The notes: generated by a model not told the origin, from the letters alone. A stretch of 64,000 bases of DNA from Saccharina japonica (GCA_008828725.1 MEHQ01000169.1:141282-205281), one strand, 5' to 3'; numbered from the stretch's first letter, positions 35,775-47,969 are shown. Numbers and translations: made by a program.

Positions 35775-36170
35775 AGTCGGGTACTGCGTCGGTATTACCC
35801 GGGTAATACCCGTACCCGACACTTCGGTACGTTGTATACGACTTCCATACCCGCAGCCGTAACTTGTGTGAGCTCTGCATACCGACGGAGAAGTATGCCC
35901 GATACTTCCGTGGGTTCTGTAAGAAATTCATACAGGTACCCGACACGTCTGTAAGTTCCGTACAACTTCCATACAAACACCCCCGAAACTGTACGACTTC
36001 CGTACATATATAAAACCGGGGCACGGGTACCACAATTTTTACCGTACCCGATACTTTAGCGTGTCCTTTTTATGAAATCCATATGATACAACACCCGGCA
36101 CTTCTGTGGGTTCCCAAAGAAACTCCTGTAGGCACCGGACACTTTCGTGACTTATCTTTAAGCTACCCGG
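35775..36170. repeat. Degenerate satellite, right array
   Basis: Same diverged unit as 34680-35055 (GTACCCGA, TGTGAGTTCTG, CGACTTCCATAC). Confidence 0.6.
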
Positions 36171-36284
36171 AGTTCACAAACCCTACAGAGCATGACCTTG
36201 CAACTGCGTCCCCCTTTCGCAAAATTAAGTACTGGCAACCCCCCTCTACAGGTATTATGTGGTATAATTTATAGGTTTAATCGT

Positions 36285-36400
36285 AGGATCGCACACGAAT
36301 TATTAAACGGATCTTGGCAAAATGTTTTCGGTGTGAACATTCCTTCGACCACAGCGAAACGATCGAAATCCTCGCCATCGTCTAGCTCGTGACCTATGAA
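36285..36400. repeat. Interspersed repeat family F, partial copy
   Basis: AGGATCGCACACG...GTGTGAACATTCCTTCG...GCGAAACGATCGAAATCCTCGCCATCG matches the copy at 31735. Confidence 0.7.
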
Positions 36401-36429
36401 GTCTCAGAATATTGTGTGGGAGCAGTGTT

Positions 36430-36560
36430 ACCTACAGTACAGTAAGCGACAGGTGTTAAGAATCTCTCGTTTTAGGCCAGACTGGAATTATTATGTAAGA
36501 CTGGGCGTGTTTCACACTCTTTTCAGTACAAAGAGGTCGCATTCTCATTTACCCCCAAAA
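36430..36560 (+). repeat. Repeat shared with intron 2 of the DUF4395/SLAC1-like gene
   Basis: GTTAAGAA.CT...GGCCAGACTGGAATT, then TATG.AAGACTGGG.GTGTT, recurs at 55970-56050. Class unknown. Confidence 0.7.
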
Positions 36561-36827
36561 ATATCAGCCTCAAATGCTCAAGTATCTGATTATTAACATC
36601 TGTCGCGTACTGTAGTACTAACCGTCTAGGGGGTGCGCGCAGTTTACTATTAAGGTTGAGATTTGCATAATATTGTATTGATAGCATGCTGCTCGGAGTG
36701 ACGAATATTTCCGTGCGTTTTCTATATGGGGGTTGTGCAGTAGTTCATTTGTTTCACAAATAAAGTGGCTCCCTCTTTTGCGAAATCAATTACTTGCAAC
36801 CCCCGATGTATAAATCATGCTTAATCG

Positions 36828-37170
36828 TACGTTATAGGATCGCACACGGATGATCTAATGGAGTCATGACAACATATTTTCAGTCCGAATGAACATTACT
36901 AGGGTCATACCGAAACAATCGATGATATCCTCACCATCGCCTAACTCGTGATCTATCAATCGAGTGTTACAGATATTATGTGGCGAGTCGAGCGGTCTTA
37001 CCAACCGTCTGGGAGGAGTGTTCGGAATTCAGAGTAAAAGAGATATTGGTATCGTCATGCTGCGCGCGTAACGGAGATCTCCGTGCTTTTTCTACAGGGG
37101 AGGGGGGGGGTATTTCAGTGCTTTCGAAAAAGAGTGGGCCTCTTTTGCGAAGTTTCCGTAAAGCGCGTTA
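36828..37170. repeat. Interspersed repeat family F, copy
   Basis: GGATCGCACACGG..., GAACATTACTAGGG, CGAAACAATCGATGATATCCTCACCATCGCC, then the TCATGCTGCGCGCGTAACGGA block at about 37055. Confidence 0.7.
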
Positions 37171-37479
37171 AGTTCGCTCAGGAATGCGATCTGATCATCG
37201 TGTTTCAGAACTCGTTTTTTTCCAGAAAAACGGTAAGGTTGCTAATACCGAACAAGGTTTAATCGGAAAATATCTGGTCAAAAGCCTGCCGAAAATGTTT
37301 TATTCGGCTTTAGCACCCTTGCCGTTGTCGGGAAAACGCTCTCACTGCTCATAGTGGTGGAAAATGATGGCACCCCTGTGCACGCTCAACGCTTCCCACA
37401 CTTTTTACGGTAAGTACGTACTTGTGCTGAGACCCTTCCTTTTTTCGAAGTTCATTAATTTATCTTGAGATATAATTTA

Positions 37480-37925
37480 CAGCATACGCACGATCGCACA
37501 CGGGTTCTCAAAACGGTCAACATGGCCAAATATTTTGGTTGTGAACATTTCTTGGGGCATGGCGAAATGTTCAATATCCCGACCGTCCTCTTATTCGTGA
37601 CATGTCGATTCTTAAGAGATATATCTAGTATGGGGAGCGAATTTATGTCTTACCATCTGTCTAGGCGGACCGTGCATGGTAATATTGATATTCATATAAA
37701 TCATGGTGCGCGCGTGAGGGATATATCCTTGATGCGTATCTAATTTTATTACTTTCGCGCGGGAGGGACGCAATGACACTCCTATGCACGCGGAGTAGCC
37801 GCTCGATGACCACCTATATGGGCTGATTATCGTAATATTTATAGTCAGATGAGCGATACGCTAGGCGGGTCTATTCGACTTCGACCGTATTTCCGCCGAA
37901 ATACCGAAAAGGCGCCTACCTATAC
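37480..37925. repeat. Interspersed repeat family F, near full-length copy
   Basis: Contains the CGCACACGGGTTCTCAAA and GTGAACATTTCTTGGGGCA blocks, then GCGGAGTAGCCGCTCGATGA and ACGCTAGGCGGGTCT, as in 31735-32220. Confidence 0.7.
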
Positions 37926-38559
37926 TACTAATACATGTATACCTGGTAGACTGTACTCGTAGTATTGCTGCTGTTGTGTGTGTGTGGAATATACTTTGTC
38001 GGTCGCCCTATGGTCTATTAACAGTGGTTAACCTAGAATGTTCCTAGAGTTGATGCCACAGGTTGGATTTTCCGTACTGTACTGTTGTAGTACTGCTGTA
38101 TGGAGTATTATTTTTCGAAATATACACCCACTGCCGAGAGCGCTTAGCCTGGGGAAACACGATTAGACGTGAGTCCACGAGGGAAGAAAGTGCGCCAGAA
38201 ACAAATCAAGGCGCGTGCCGTAGTTTTGGGGATTTGGGGGGATACCCTGCCATGTGACATATGACCCCGGACCTGAGCAAGGATTCGGGACGGAGGAGAA
38301 ATAAGGGCCAATGTCATGGTATCCCCGTTTCCCCTCTAATTATTGGGGAGGCGTTTGTGGATTTTTTTTATGAAACTCGTGATCTGCTTCCCCTCCACTC
38401 AGTGTTCATCTCGCCGCAAGAAAGGGTTACGTACTTGTTTTCTCAACGCATAGCAGGTGAGTGAATGAGTGATCAAAAGCATCCCGTGCGAACCTGTACA
38501 GCAGTACTATTAACAGTAGAAGGCTCCGTCCCATACAACATAACCGTACCCGGTCATCT
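37926..38559. other. Nothing recognised
   Basis: AT-rich DNA with weak frames only. Confidence 0.4.
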
Positions 38560-38660
38560 AACTGGGGCTACGTTGCGTACTCCTAACAAGGTAACAAGTA
38601 GCATGGGTTGTTGATCGTGAGTTCGAATATCACGCCCACCATGAATAATGAATACGCTTT
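38560..38660 (+). repeat. tRNA-like SINE head, fragment
   Basis: GGGTTGTTGATCGTGAGTTC followed by GAATATCACGCCCACCATG has a T-arm-like stem and loop (box B-like) and an ACCA end, closely matching the piece at about 41035-41070. It is not a functional tRNA by eye. Confidence 0.5.
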
Positions 38661-38739
38661 CTAGAAAGTAGTATATACCAGTCTGACCCGAAATATAATA
38701 ACCATTTAAACTATATGTTAATATAGAAACGGTACTTAT

Positions 38740-39600
38740 ATTAGGGGTCAGAGTAGTAGATGCTACCAGTGCTTCATACTCCGAGTATACTTGGTGTGTC
38801 AAGCACATTTCGTACTCCGAGTGCGGGAAGTATTGCCGTACTGGCGGCCAAAATACTGCGGGTACTGGGAGTATGAGCACTGCTAAAAGCCCAAACACAG
38901 CGAGTACTACTGTAGTAGAGGTATGCGTGGTACAGAACCCCGGGTACAAGCAGTGTCCACACAGTACAAACATCCGAAAACGTTTGCAGCACGTAAGAGT
39001 ATCCAGAGTTCTGGGCCCGGAATGCTGCGAGTACGTACGAGTATATACTCCCGAAGTTATCCTACAGTAGTACTCAACGTACTGCGGTTGCCCTTCCCGA
39101 AACAAGAGTGCTCCAACTCCCACATGGGGGACCATCTGTGAATGCTAATATTATTCCGGACAGAGAAATGGGAATGGGATTGTCGAAACGGCGCAGAAAT
39201 GGTCCAAGTATGCTTCATACTCTTGAGTATTCTGTGTGTTTTTAGAGTATTTTGGTACTGTGAGTACTCGCAGTACTCACAGCACTGACGCACGAAATAC
39301 TGCGAGTACTGGATGCACTCGAAGTGCATAATAACCGTGAAATGTTTGAAGTGCAGGGAATATCCACAGCATCGAACCCCGGCATACTGCGAGTCCGGAA
39401 GTATCCGCAGTACTATAGTAGACCTCGAAACACTGCAGGTAGTCACAGTATCCGCAGTACCTAAAGCTAAAACATTGGGAGTACACGAAGTATCCGCAGT
39501 AGTGAACCTGGAAACACTGCGAGTAATCGCAGTATCCGCAGCACCTAAAGCTCAAATACTGCGAGTGCACGAAGTACCTGCTGTAATATTTATCGAACAA
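38740..39600. repeat. Degenerate palindromic satellite (ACTGCGAGTACTCGCAGTATCCGCAG)
   Basis: Diverged repeats of about 40 bp built from GCGAGTA and CCGCAGTA. The best part (39380-39590) shows an alternating dimer of about 80 bp (CCTAAAGCT...ACGAAGTATCCGCAGTA and AACCTGGAAACACTGCGAGTA). Much of it is self-complementary. Confidence 0.65.
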
Positions 39601-39679
39601 TTAATAACTGCAACCCCCGCACGTGTCTGTGCGTACGTACGTACAACGTGGATGCATTTTTTTTTTGCGTTTAATGGTA

Positions 39680-39815
39680 TTAGTAGGATCGTCCACGGGT
39701 TCTCAAACGGGCCCGAGGGAGGGAAACACATAACAGCAGTAGTAGTAGTTTCGGGGTGAACATTACCATTCCTTGGGCGAAGGCGAAAAGATCGATGCCT
39801 TCTAGCTCGTGATCT
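39680..39815. repeat. Interspersed repeat family F, partial copy
   Basis: TAGGATCGTCCACGGGTTCT...GGGTGAACATTACCATTCCTTGGGC...AAGATCGATG...CTAGCTCGTGATCTG, with internal insertions relative to other copies. Confidence 0.65.
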
Positions 39816-40724
39816 GCATGTAAACCTATCATACGACGTCAACTGACTGCCTTCCGGTGTCGTAGGAGGAAAAAAAGAACACGTCGACCTCCTGCTCCCG
39901 CCATTATAAGGTCGTGCCTTCCACGAGAAATAGACACGTACCGACGTTACGATTCGTTGAAGGACGCTGAGTAAGCGGTAAAGCCGTACGCACGGCAGAT
40001 AAGAGAACGAGGAGCCGCCTTCGAAATATCAAGATGTACCTGGACAACCAAGTTGCCTTAGGCTTCACGACGGGAAAGATCTGAGATCCACGTGGGCGAA
40101 AGAGATGGCCGGAATTTTTTAGTGTATGTACTTGATAATGGCATAGTATTACATTATACGTATATATACAGTCGTGGTTGCTCCATAGTGCCGGTTGAGC
40201 AGTGCCGGCTGCCCGTTACCATATAGTACCTGTGATTTCGCTTGGATGGGATTGGCCAGCAGTTAGTGTGGTAAGTATATGCGGAGTAGTGCCGGTTGTC
40301 GCTATTGTGCCGGTATTTGTTACGCTGGCGCATACCGGCACTGTTCGTAGAGGGATCATTAGCTAGGCTGTATACATAAACTACACATTCCGGGGGTAGG
40401 GCTACAACTAGTACGTAGCTCTTCACGATTATTGCGCGCGCTGGAAATCACCTCTTGGTGGGATATAACAGCCCTGGTATAGACCCAACTCTGACTCCAA
40501 TTCAGAGCCAAAAGCCGAAACAGCGCTCAGAGCTCAAACAGGCGAGAAGCCGGCCAGGAACGTGGCTGCTTCGAATGTTTCCGTTGTTTCCTAGGCATGT
40601 ACGTGCGGACGACGATCTACCTCCCCCACCAATAATAAGCAGTGGGGAAAATCCCGGAAAATTTTGTCGTAAGGCATTGTTCCAACTACCTTAGGAATTT
40701 CTGGCGTTTTGATATATAGGCACC
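39816..40724. other. Nothing recognised
   Basis: No convincing frame. A GCCGG-containing segment (GTGCCGGTTG, GTGCCGGTAT) recurs at 40180-40340. Confidence 0.4.
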
Positions 40725-41090
40725 AGCCGACCGCCCTCGATGGCTTAGTGGTTAACCTCGAACTGCGAATACTATTATGAATGGCGTTGATCCTGGAGTT
40801 TGAAGCTCGCCGTGGGGAGGTTGCGAATTTTCGAAACATACAAGGGAAGTAGAAGAACGCGAATCGACTGCGAGTTGGTAGGCGCAATTCGACACGATCC
40901 GACGAGGGGACAAAGGGCTGTATCCTTCTTGGTATATGTCTTACTACTGTAGTTGCGCCAGCTGTTGGTTAGCATTTTACCAGTACTCGTAGCCCAACAG
41001 ACTATCACCTGAATAAATGGCGTCATGGGCAAGGCCCGGGTTGTTGGTTCGAATCTCACGTCCACCATGAAGATGTTTTTTTGGTTTCAA
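40725..41090 (+). mobile_element. tRNA-derived SINE fragments
   Basis: At about 40730 GATGGCTTAGTGGTTA matches a pol III box A, and GGAGTTTGAAGCTC about 60 bp later is box B-like. The body sequence GGTAGGCGCAATTCGACACG...CCGACGAGGGGACAAAG is shared with 44456-44795 and 51231-51580. A second head (GGTTCGAATCTCACGTCCACC) lies at about 41045. Confidence 0.6.
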
Positions 41091-41400
41091 CAAAAGTGAA
41101 TATTATAAATAAAAAAAAAAGTGAATTTCCTCATGCCAAATCACCTGAGATGAACACTCTCCTCCATGGGTCCCCAGAGCTTGTTAAGGACTTCTGACTG
41201 CTGTCACGCGTACGCACGTATACTGCGACCACGCACGAAGACCAAATATCCCGCTGTTCAGAAGGGGGGGGGGGGGGTTAAGGCTTAGTTTGGGCAGGAA
41301 ATTGGTAAGCTTTTACCAGTATAATGTTGTTAACAATCCGCCATAAGTATACCAGACACGTATGATATAGACACACGCTTCCTGAATTCTGCAGCCTCCG
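41091..41400. other. Nothing recognised
   Basis: Contains a G15 run near 41264-41278 and an A-rich stretch. No gene. Confidence 0.4.
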
Positions 41401-41539
41401 ATTGTGTCCCCCTCATACGGGATGTACATCCTGCATGAGGAAATGTAAAACCCGTAAGTACGCGCGATCGAAGTATTACACTCAGCTAGCACATTTTGAT
41501 GACTTTCGACGAAATCCTCGATCTCACAGCCGTTTTTTT
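41401..41539. repeat. Interspersed repeat family R, copy
   Basis: ATTGTGTCCCCCTCATACGG... and CGTAAGTACGCGCGATCGAA... recur at 63601-63740. The tail CTTTCGACGAAATCCTCGAT followed by CTCACAG recurs at 50591-50665. Confidence 0.8.
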
Positions 41540-41592
41540 GTTTTTCATTTTTCTTAATATATACGGTGCGTAGTGGGGAGGGGGGGGGAAAG

Positions 41593-41685
41593 GCTGCTAT
41601 GCGGCCCCGAGTCTGAGTCACGACTATTTAATAGAAGGGAGCGAGAGAGGAAGGCACAGGCAATAAGTGGGACGAAAAAAGAACG
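41593..41685 (+). repeat. SINE tail fragment
   Basis: GCCCCGAGTCTGAGTCACGA...GGCAATAAGTGGGACGAAAAA matches the 3' ends of the SINE copies at 44456 and 51231. Confidence 0.65.
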
Positions 41686-43014
41686 AAAGAGAACCAACCC
41701 CTTCCGCGACAGGTGTACTGGCCAATGACTGTTTACGGTACCTGCCATCCCTTGGGACCTCAATACAGTGATGAGGAACATTTTTGTCTCGGGGGAAGGA
41801 GACACGTCGAAGTCCCTCCCAAAATGACCATTGCCCAAGTGTGCCTCTAGCTCTACGAGTATTCGTTTTCGGTCATTACCACTACCAGGAAATAAACATA
41901 TCCCTGGTTAAAATATGGGTTTGCTTTTCCATCGTCCTACAGGAGTAGTACTCTATGAATCGGTACATCATTATATCACAATATTAGTTTAAAATCCACC
42001 TCAGCCAGCTGTGAGATCGAGGTTTCCCTCCACATTCGCGTCTGTTTGCAAGTTCCGTGTGATAATGCAATCGCGCGCATAGGGTGGTGTGTAGTTTTGA
42101 TATTAATAGTCGTCTGATATGATACGAGTACAGATGCTGCCTTTGTCTCGCAGCAGTTTTGGTTTTTATTTCCTGCCACTTACGTACTTGGTCCGAGGGC
42201 GTAGAAGTAGTTGTTTTTCGACACCTTACTTACCACGCCGATATTCGACTTTGACTCTCCCGACAAGGGGGGGGGGGGGGCATATTTAACCGCCCCCTCC
42301 CCCTAGCAGTGCTTGAACTATCAACAGGAACGGTAGGAAGACATGCCCCCAATGCTAACAGCAAGACCCCCCATAGTATTGTAAAAAATCACCGAGGAGA
42401 CGGTAAAGAGCCGCCTCCTACCTGTGCAGTGGCCATATGCCACTAGCGGTGGCGAGTTGCAAAAGCAACACAGTAGTAATGAGCGATAAAGCACAGCTAC
42501 GAGAGTCCTGCTAACGTGGGGGGTTTGTTGTAACTCACATTAAGTCGAAGCAGGTCACTTTTCTCAGCCGCTCAAGTCACTCGGCTGATAAACTACAGTA
42601 CTCCACTATTAATACGCACTTCCGCATTCTTAAGCGTTTCTGTTTTTCGGTTTCACGATACTCACCACCATGGATGGGATTGTTCACTACGCGCCGCCAA
42701 CAAAACAAATATCGTGTGCCAGGTATATTTTTTAGAGGTACAGAGCCACTCTCAAGTGGCCTAAGCCCGCTACTGGAATTTGGGTTAGTTCCCCTACCGT
42801 TGCACCAGTCGTAATCATGAGGTCCCCCTAACGTGGACAAGAAGGCCCTGGAGAGTCGTGGAAAGGAAAGGCCTAGCTAGATAAACGCACTGCATGAAGA
42901 AGGTGAAGAGGGAGACACAGATAGGGCGTGGGTTTGTCGCCGTCGAAACGACTTCGGCGACGTCTCTACTCTCTCACACGGCCCTCAAGCTAACATGCAA
43001 CGTGCGTATGCGCC
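41686..43014. other. Nothing recognised
   Basis: Short frames only, with a G-run near 42266-42280. No gene. Confidence 0.4.
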
Positions 43015-43646
43015 ATGCCCCCCCCTCCTTACACACTGTGGGGGTGGCAAAATCCTTGTGGATACATTGAACAGTGTAACAATGTAGCACACCATCAGGC
43101 GTACCGAATTGAGAGGTTACCGACACCGTGTAGGGTTTGCGACATACTATTAATTAACAGTCCAATGTCTCCACAACAACGAGGGTTTTACGCCTGCACT
43201 ACGACGTATGTATGTAGTCAACTACCATGATACTGTGCAAGGCGGGGGCTCCGGCCACCTGTGCCGTTACTATGGGCCGTCATGCTTGGGCAGATCAAAA
43301 TGCAGGCGCTTCCCTTAACAATGTGTCTTCCACACCTCCCTGTGCACCTGGTATACCCTTGCAACGACCATCATTTACGCGAACCAACCGCCGACCGTTC
43401 GAGATAGCATTGGACCATTGGTACATACCCTGCCTTCTACAGTTAGCAGTGTAGTTGCCGTGTACAGCCACTGTCGGAATATCCGCGGACATATGTACGT
43501 ATTTGCGCTCACAGAATACATGCATGATGGAATGCTTGGCTAGCCCGAATGACGGCAAAACTTGGCTGAACTGGCAATATGTCGGTGATGCGTACAGTAT
43601 GTATCATTTGCACACACCTGTAACTTCGTATATCATAGATAGATGA
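43015..43646 (+). other. Series of plus-strand open frames, unidentified
   Basis: Frames 43015-43230, 43227-43454 and 43455-43646 lie in a row. The last two share one frame and are separated by a single TAG (43452-43454). Cys-containing, protein-like sequence (LRSQNTCMMECLASPNDGKT) is present but no domain is identified. It could be a broken exon. Confidence 0.25.
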
Positions 43647-44165
43647 AGATGTATTCGTATGCCCGTGCTACACGGCCATGAAACGCACAGCCGAGCAAAA
43701 AGCCAGAACACTACTATTCAATACTGCTGTACGTCATATAAAACATGTCCATATTTATGCATAGCTGGCATCTATAATCTATAATATTTTCGCCTTGTGG
43801 TGTGCGCCTCTTCGGCACTCTCAAACGAACCACATTCGTTCTTAATTAACGAAATAATAACGATATTACACCTTTTTTGTTGTCGAGCCCTCTGGGGGGG
43901 GGTGTCACGTGTAATATCCTGCTTTGTGGGATGCATTAATTTCCAGTTAGTTACTGTTTGCTCTCAGCATGAATGAGCGTCAATGTCGATTACTCAAAAA
44001 CCTCTTATTATACGTGTGCATGTGTGCGTGATGTGTACCTGTTCGTCCTCTGGTTGGTGCAGTGTGGGTCGAAACAACGGAATCACCAACCCAGACGCCT
44101 GGTAGGTTGCGGTGCTTGGGAAAACTCTTAGGTCGCTGTGCGCTGGTAAAATCCTCTCTGACGGA
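43647..44165. other. Nothing recognised
   Basis: AT-rich DNA without a gene. Confidence 0.4.
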
Positions 44166-44267
44166 GGACCATAGTAAATAGGACTAAATATCGTTAGTGA
44201 AAAATAGGGAAATATAAAGGTTTTTGGGTGTATCGTAGGTCCTAATTACTATGTATTACTATGGTCC
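44166..44267. mobile_element. Small fold-back element
   Basis: GGACCATAGTAA at the left is inverted as TTACTATGGTCC at the right, and TAGGAC/GTCCTA repeat further in. About 100 bp, AT-rich, non-coding. Confidence 0.55.
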
Positions 44268-44455
44268 CCCGTATTAGGTCGCCATCTAGACACAATGTAC
44301 AATAGGTCACTGCCCATTTGCCATATGCTTGAAGCAATTCTGCTGTAATAATGAATGCAATAATAGGCCGCTGGGCTTGAGAAGCCTCTACCTCGTCACC
44401 GTGCTCGAAAAAAACTTGGTCTCTGCGTCGGGAAATACTCTACGACAAAATCGTT

Positions 44456-44795
44456 CGCCCCGATGGTCTAGTCGCCCCGATGATCTACGTAGTGGTAACC
44501 TCGAACGCTTCTAAACGTTGATGTCCGGAGTTCGAACCTCACGTGGGTCGGACTTTCGAGTTTATTTGCAAAAAATAATAAAAAACGGAATCAACTGCTG
44601 ACAGAGGCACAATTCGATGCGAGTCGACGAGGGAAGAAAAGGCGGAGGTCTTCTCGCGATAAAAATGCAAGGCAAGAACCGTAGTGAGGGAGCAGATAGA
44701 GGAGCCGTCTTTGTGACCCGGATCTGAGTTACGACTAATAGGGAGGAGGGAGAAAGGAAGGGCGAAGATAATAAATGGGATGGAAAAAACAAACA
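44456..44795 (+). mobile_element. tRNA-derived SINE, copy
   Basis: The head has box A-like GATGATCTACGTAGTGGTAA and box B-like GGAGTTCGAACCTCAC. The body has GGCACAATTCGATGCGAGTC, TCTCGCGATAAAAATGCAAG and GGATCTGAGTTACGACTAA, and ends AATAAATGGGATGGAAAAA. It shares order and sequence with 51231-51580. Transcription by pol III is expected for such elements. Confidence 0.75.
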
Positions 44796-45017
44796 AAAAA
44801 ACAAAGAGCCAGTATATATTAATAAGTGTACATAATAATATATAAGTGATGCCATGAGCCTGGTATGCACTTGCGTTAACATTCATGGCAGTTACATGTA
44901 CTACAGCCAAGTTTCAACTCAATTTGCAACTGCCAAAAGTAAAACTGTAAATAGATACCCACTCGCAGTGCACACGATTGAGGGGCTGCGTTATACTCTG
45001 TGATAAAGCTTGTCGCC

Positions 45018-45165
45018 TTGGGCCGGGTCGGGTCGGGTCGGGTCGGGTCGGGTCGGGTTGCGTCCGGTCGGGTCGGGTTCAGGTTCGGGTTCGAGTTCGG
45101 GTCGGGTCAACCTTCCCCGACCGGACCCGATCTGACCCGCGAGATCGGACCCGATCCGTGAACAG
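45018..45165. repeat. GGGTC pentamer repeat with inverted GACCC part
   Basis: Seven-plus GGGTC units (45021-45060), degenerate GGTTC units, then CCGGACCCGATCTGACCCGC in inverted sense, able to fold back. Confidence 0.75.
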
Positions 45166-45742
45166 CCTTGGGTGGTGTATGTCTATTTTCCTGGTGTTCC
45201 TCGTTTTGTTGAAAAAAACAACAGGAAACATTGGGAACAGGGAAAAAAATCCTAAATCGTGAAATCAGGTTATAAATTGAACACAGCAAAAAATCAGGAA
45301 AGCTTGCAGGTACTGAACGGCTTGTATACCTCGTATACTCATACCTTTTTTTTACCGTTGGTACCGTTTTATTGCGCGTTTTTACGTTTTGTTATAAATG
45401 TGTTCGCGAAGTTGGTATACTACGAGTAGTACTACTATACTGCTGTAGAACGATGGGTGGAAATCTACAACAAATTATTTTCGCAAAAACAAAAACTATG
45501 ATGTACATATATACGTACGTGTAATACATTGGGATAATGCATAGGTTTTCAGGCTATGCCTATACCAGAAACTTGCTATTCACATTAAACCGTCCTTTCT
45601 ACCCAGCAGACCCAGTGTTTGTGCCGATTCTTCGTCCTAGAGAGATACCAGTTATTATGTGATCATAAAACTACGACACTACGACACAGAGATACTACGC
45701 TGCAATGCAGTAAACAGAGCAGACAATGCAATGCCACACTAA

Positions 45743-45832
45743 CCCTTATAGGACTGGAGTCCCGTTTTGGGGACAAATTACTTCTAATTAGAGTGGAGTG
45801 TCCCCAAAACGGGTGTGCAGTCCTAAAAGGGT
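45743..45832. mobile_element. About 90-bp fold-back MITE, TAA flanks, copy 2
   Basis: CCCTTATAGGACTGGAGTCC...GTGTGCAGTCCTAAAAGGG with the GTTTTGGGGACA/TGTCCCCAAAAC core, the same family as 2905-2995, again next to TAA on both sides. Confidence 0.75.
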
Positions 45833-47468
45833 TAATAACTGAACTATTAATAACTGAGTATACTCGCGAGTCCCAAGGGTAGCAAAAGCTTGAATGACTG
45901 ATATACTTATTGTAATCGATTAAGTCGTGCAAGGGGTTGTGCTCAATGCTTGGCTTCGTGGTGTGCGCAGAACGTCGCGAAGGGGGATAGATCCATGGCG
46001 CGTAAAAGCTAGACGCTCCCTGGCTCTCGTTCTGTACCCGGCATCAAAATAGGTCGACCCTTATACTATGATGTAGTAGTCTTTGATATATCAATCGTGC
46101 GGACACATGCATATCATACACGCCATATTGGTACTGATACTCTGGCGACCTTTGAACTCTCGTACGAGGTAAACAAAACAAAAGGTGCATTACCACGTAC
46201 ATGATACAAATATGTGTTTTAGTGTACAAATATATAACACTACGACTCAACACTATTAATAAATTCACATAAAAAGAAAAAAAGAAAATAAGCAAGTTTT
46301 ACTCCCGCAAAAAGCCAATTCTACACTCGTACTCGTACTTCGATGTTTTTTTTGTCAAGTACTCGTATCTATTCATATGTAAGTAAATGTGTTTTAACCG
46401 CCATATTCACTACTCCCCGTTTTGGGGACGAAACACATGGAAACATGGAAACTTCGTACGCTACAAAGGAGTTGTAAAAATTGAAAAATGAAAATGAAAC
46501 CCGGATATACCTAAGTATTGTAACCCTAACCCGAAGTATGTACGTATATGTAGTAAGCAATAGAAGTAATTTTGTCGATTCGTACAGAAATCCCAACGCT
46601 CCCATTTGCTTTTAATTTTGGCGTCTATTAATAATTAATAGCATTCAGATCCGCGTGCTTTTTCTGGGGGTAATCAAACAACATATCATACATATTATAT
46701 GATACGTAGTCGGCCAGCTGTAACCACGTACATACAGTATGATACGAGTACTCGTAGTTCGTACTTAATTTTTCATGTATGATACGTACTGTACAACTCG
46801 ATTTTCGCATTTTCTGTCAGCCTGCGAGAACAGGACATACCAGTAGGACATATAGATATTTCGTATGATATCATACGTAGACACGTAGACGCTACGATAC
46901 GTACGATTTTTACATGAAATAGTACCTGGTATATTTTACGTCGTACTCAGCACAGAAAAAGTGACAAGTTGAAAGTCGTAATCTCGTACTCGCAATACTC
47001 GTATATAGGAGCGCTGAATGCAGTTGGTTGAAAAAACACTTTGAGGGGAAAGGACACCACAAACATCAACAAATCTACACAAACATACCACACAAAGTAT
47101 ACGTATATGAGCCACAAACAACCGGGATATTTTTTATGCGCTTTGTCCCGCATCGGGTGTGTTCGTGTTCTTCTTATTAAACCGTCCTTTCGACCTTCTA
47201 CCCGTCGTTACCGTAAATATCTCACTACTCAGTGTACTGCTGCTGTACTGCTGTACCACACGCCTCAGCAGGCGGAGGTATAATACGAACCATACACAGC
47301 AGTTCACCGTCAAGTACGTACTACAACGTACAGCAGTAGTACCGGTAGTATCACTAAACCACAAGGCGCAGACAAGACGGCGAACAAGGTGAGCGAGAGC
47401 GCCACAACACGTACCGTACATATGTCTGGAGAGGAGCAGGAGAGATAGAAAACCCTTCCACAAGAAGC
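45833..47468. other. Nothing recognised
   Basis: AT-rich DNA with degenerate GTAC/TACG-rich sequence. A CCCCGTTTTGGGGACGAAA scrap of the fold-back MITE lies near 46417. No gene. Confidence 0.45.
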
Positions 47469-47774
47469 ATGGCCCAACAGAGCAGCAGCAGCAGCAGTAT
47501 GGACAGAACGCGTACGAGTAGACGAGCGCCACCTGCTGCACCTATACATGACGAGAATCTGCAGCACCTCAAACGACGATTACGCATTTCACAGGTACTG
47601 TTCATACTACTCTGTACTGGTGATGTACGGATACGAATACGAATACCTTGTACTGCAAGTAACTGGAGCCGACCTCAGGCGTTGACTTGTTCGCTGTGGT
47701 CGTGGTTGGCATACCCCAAAAACTGCTTTGTGTGTACCTCTGATCGAGATTTTCACGTCATCCTGAGCATGATG
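47469..47774 (+). CDS. Candidate first two exons of a plus-strand gene
   Basis: ATG at 47469 starts 42 codons (Ser run, then DENLQHLKRRLRISQ) ending at CACAG before the donor GTACTG. A second exon, 47679-47774, follows the acceptor GACCTCAG and ends before GTATGA. Both are phase 0. It could be the 5' end of the glutaredoxin-like gene starting at 52151 (also phase 0), but the CPxC-type active-site exon was not found between them. The link is a guess. Confidence 0.3.
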
Positions 47775-47969
47775 GTATGATGTGTAGCACACTTCCCTTG
47801 TGGTCACACACTGCTGCTGTCACACTCAATAAATGGTCCTACGTATTTGGAGACAAACTACTTGGAATTAGAGTTTGATAGTTTCGTCAGTTCTGAATTG
47901 GTTGATACGTTGATACTTCTTGTAGCTTTTGTCGCCAGTACTTAGAAAGAACGGGTTTAATGTGAAGAC

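Noticed and set aside
40730-40830. Functional tRNA gene (box A GATGGCTTAGTGGTTA)
   Set aside because: The sequence does not close an acceptor stem, and its downstream body is shared with other copies, so it is a SINE head.
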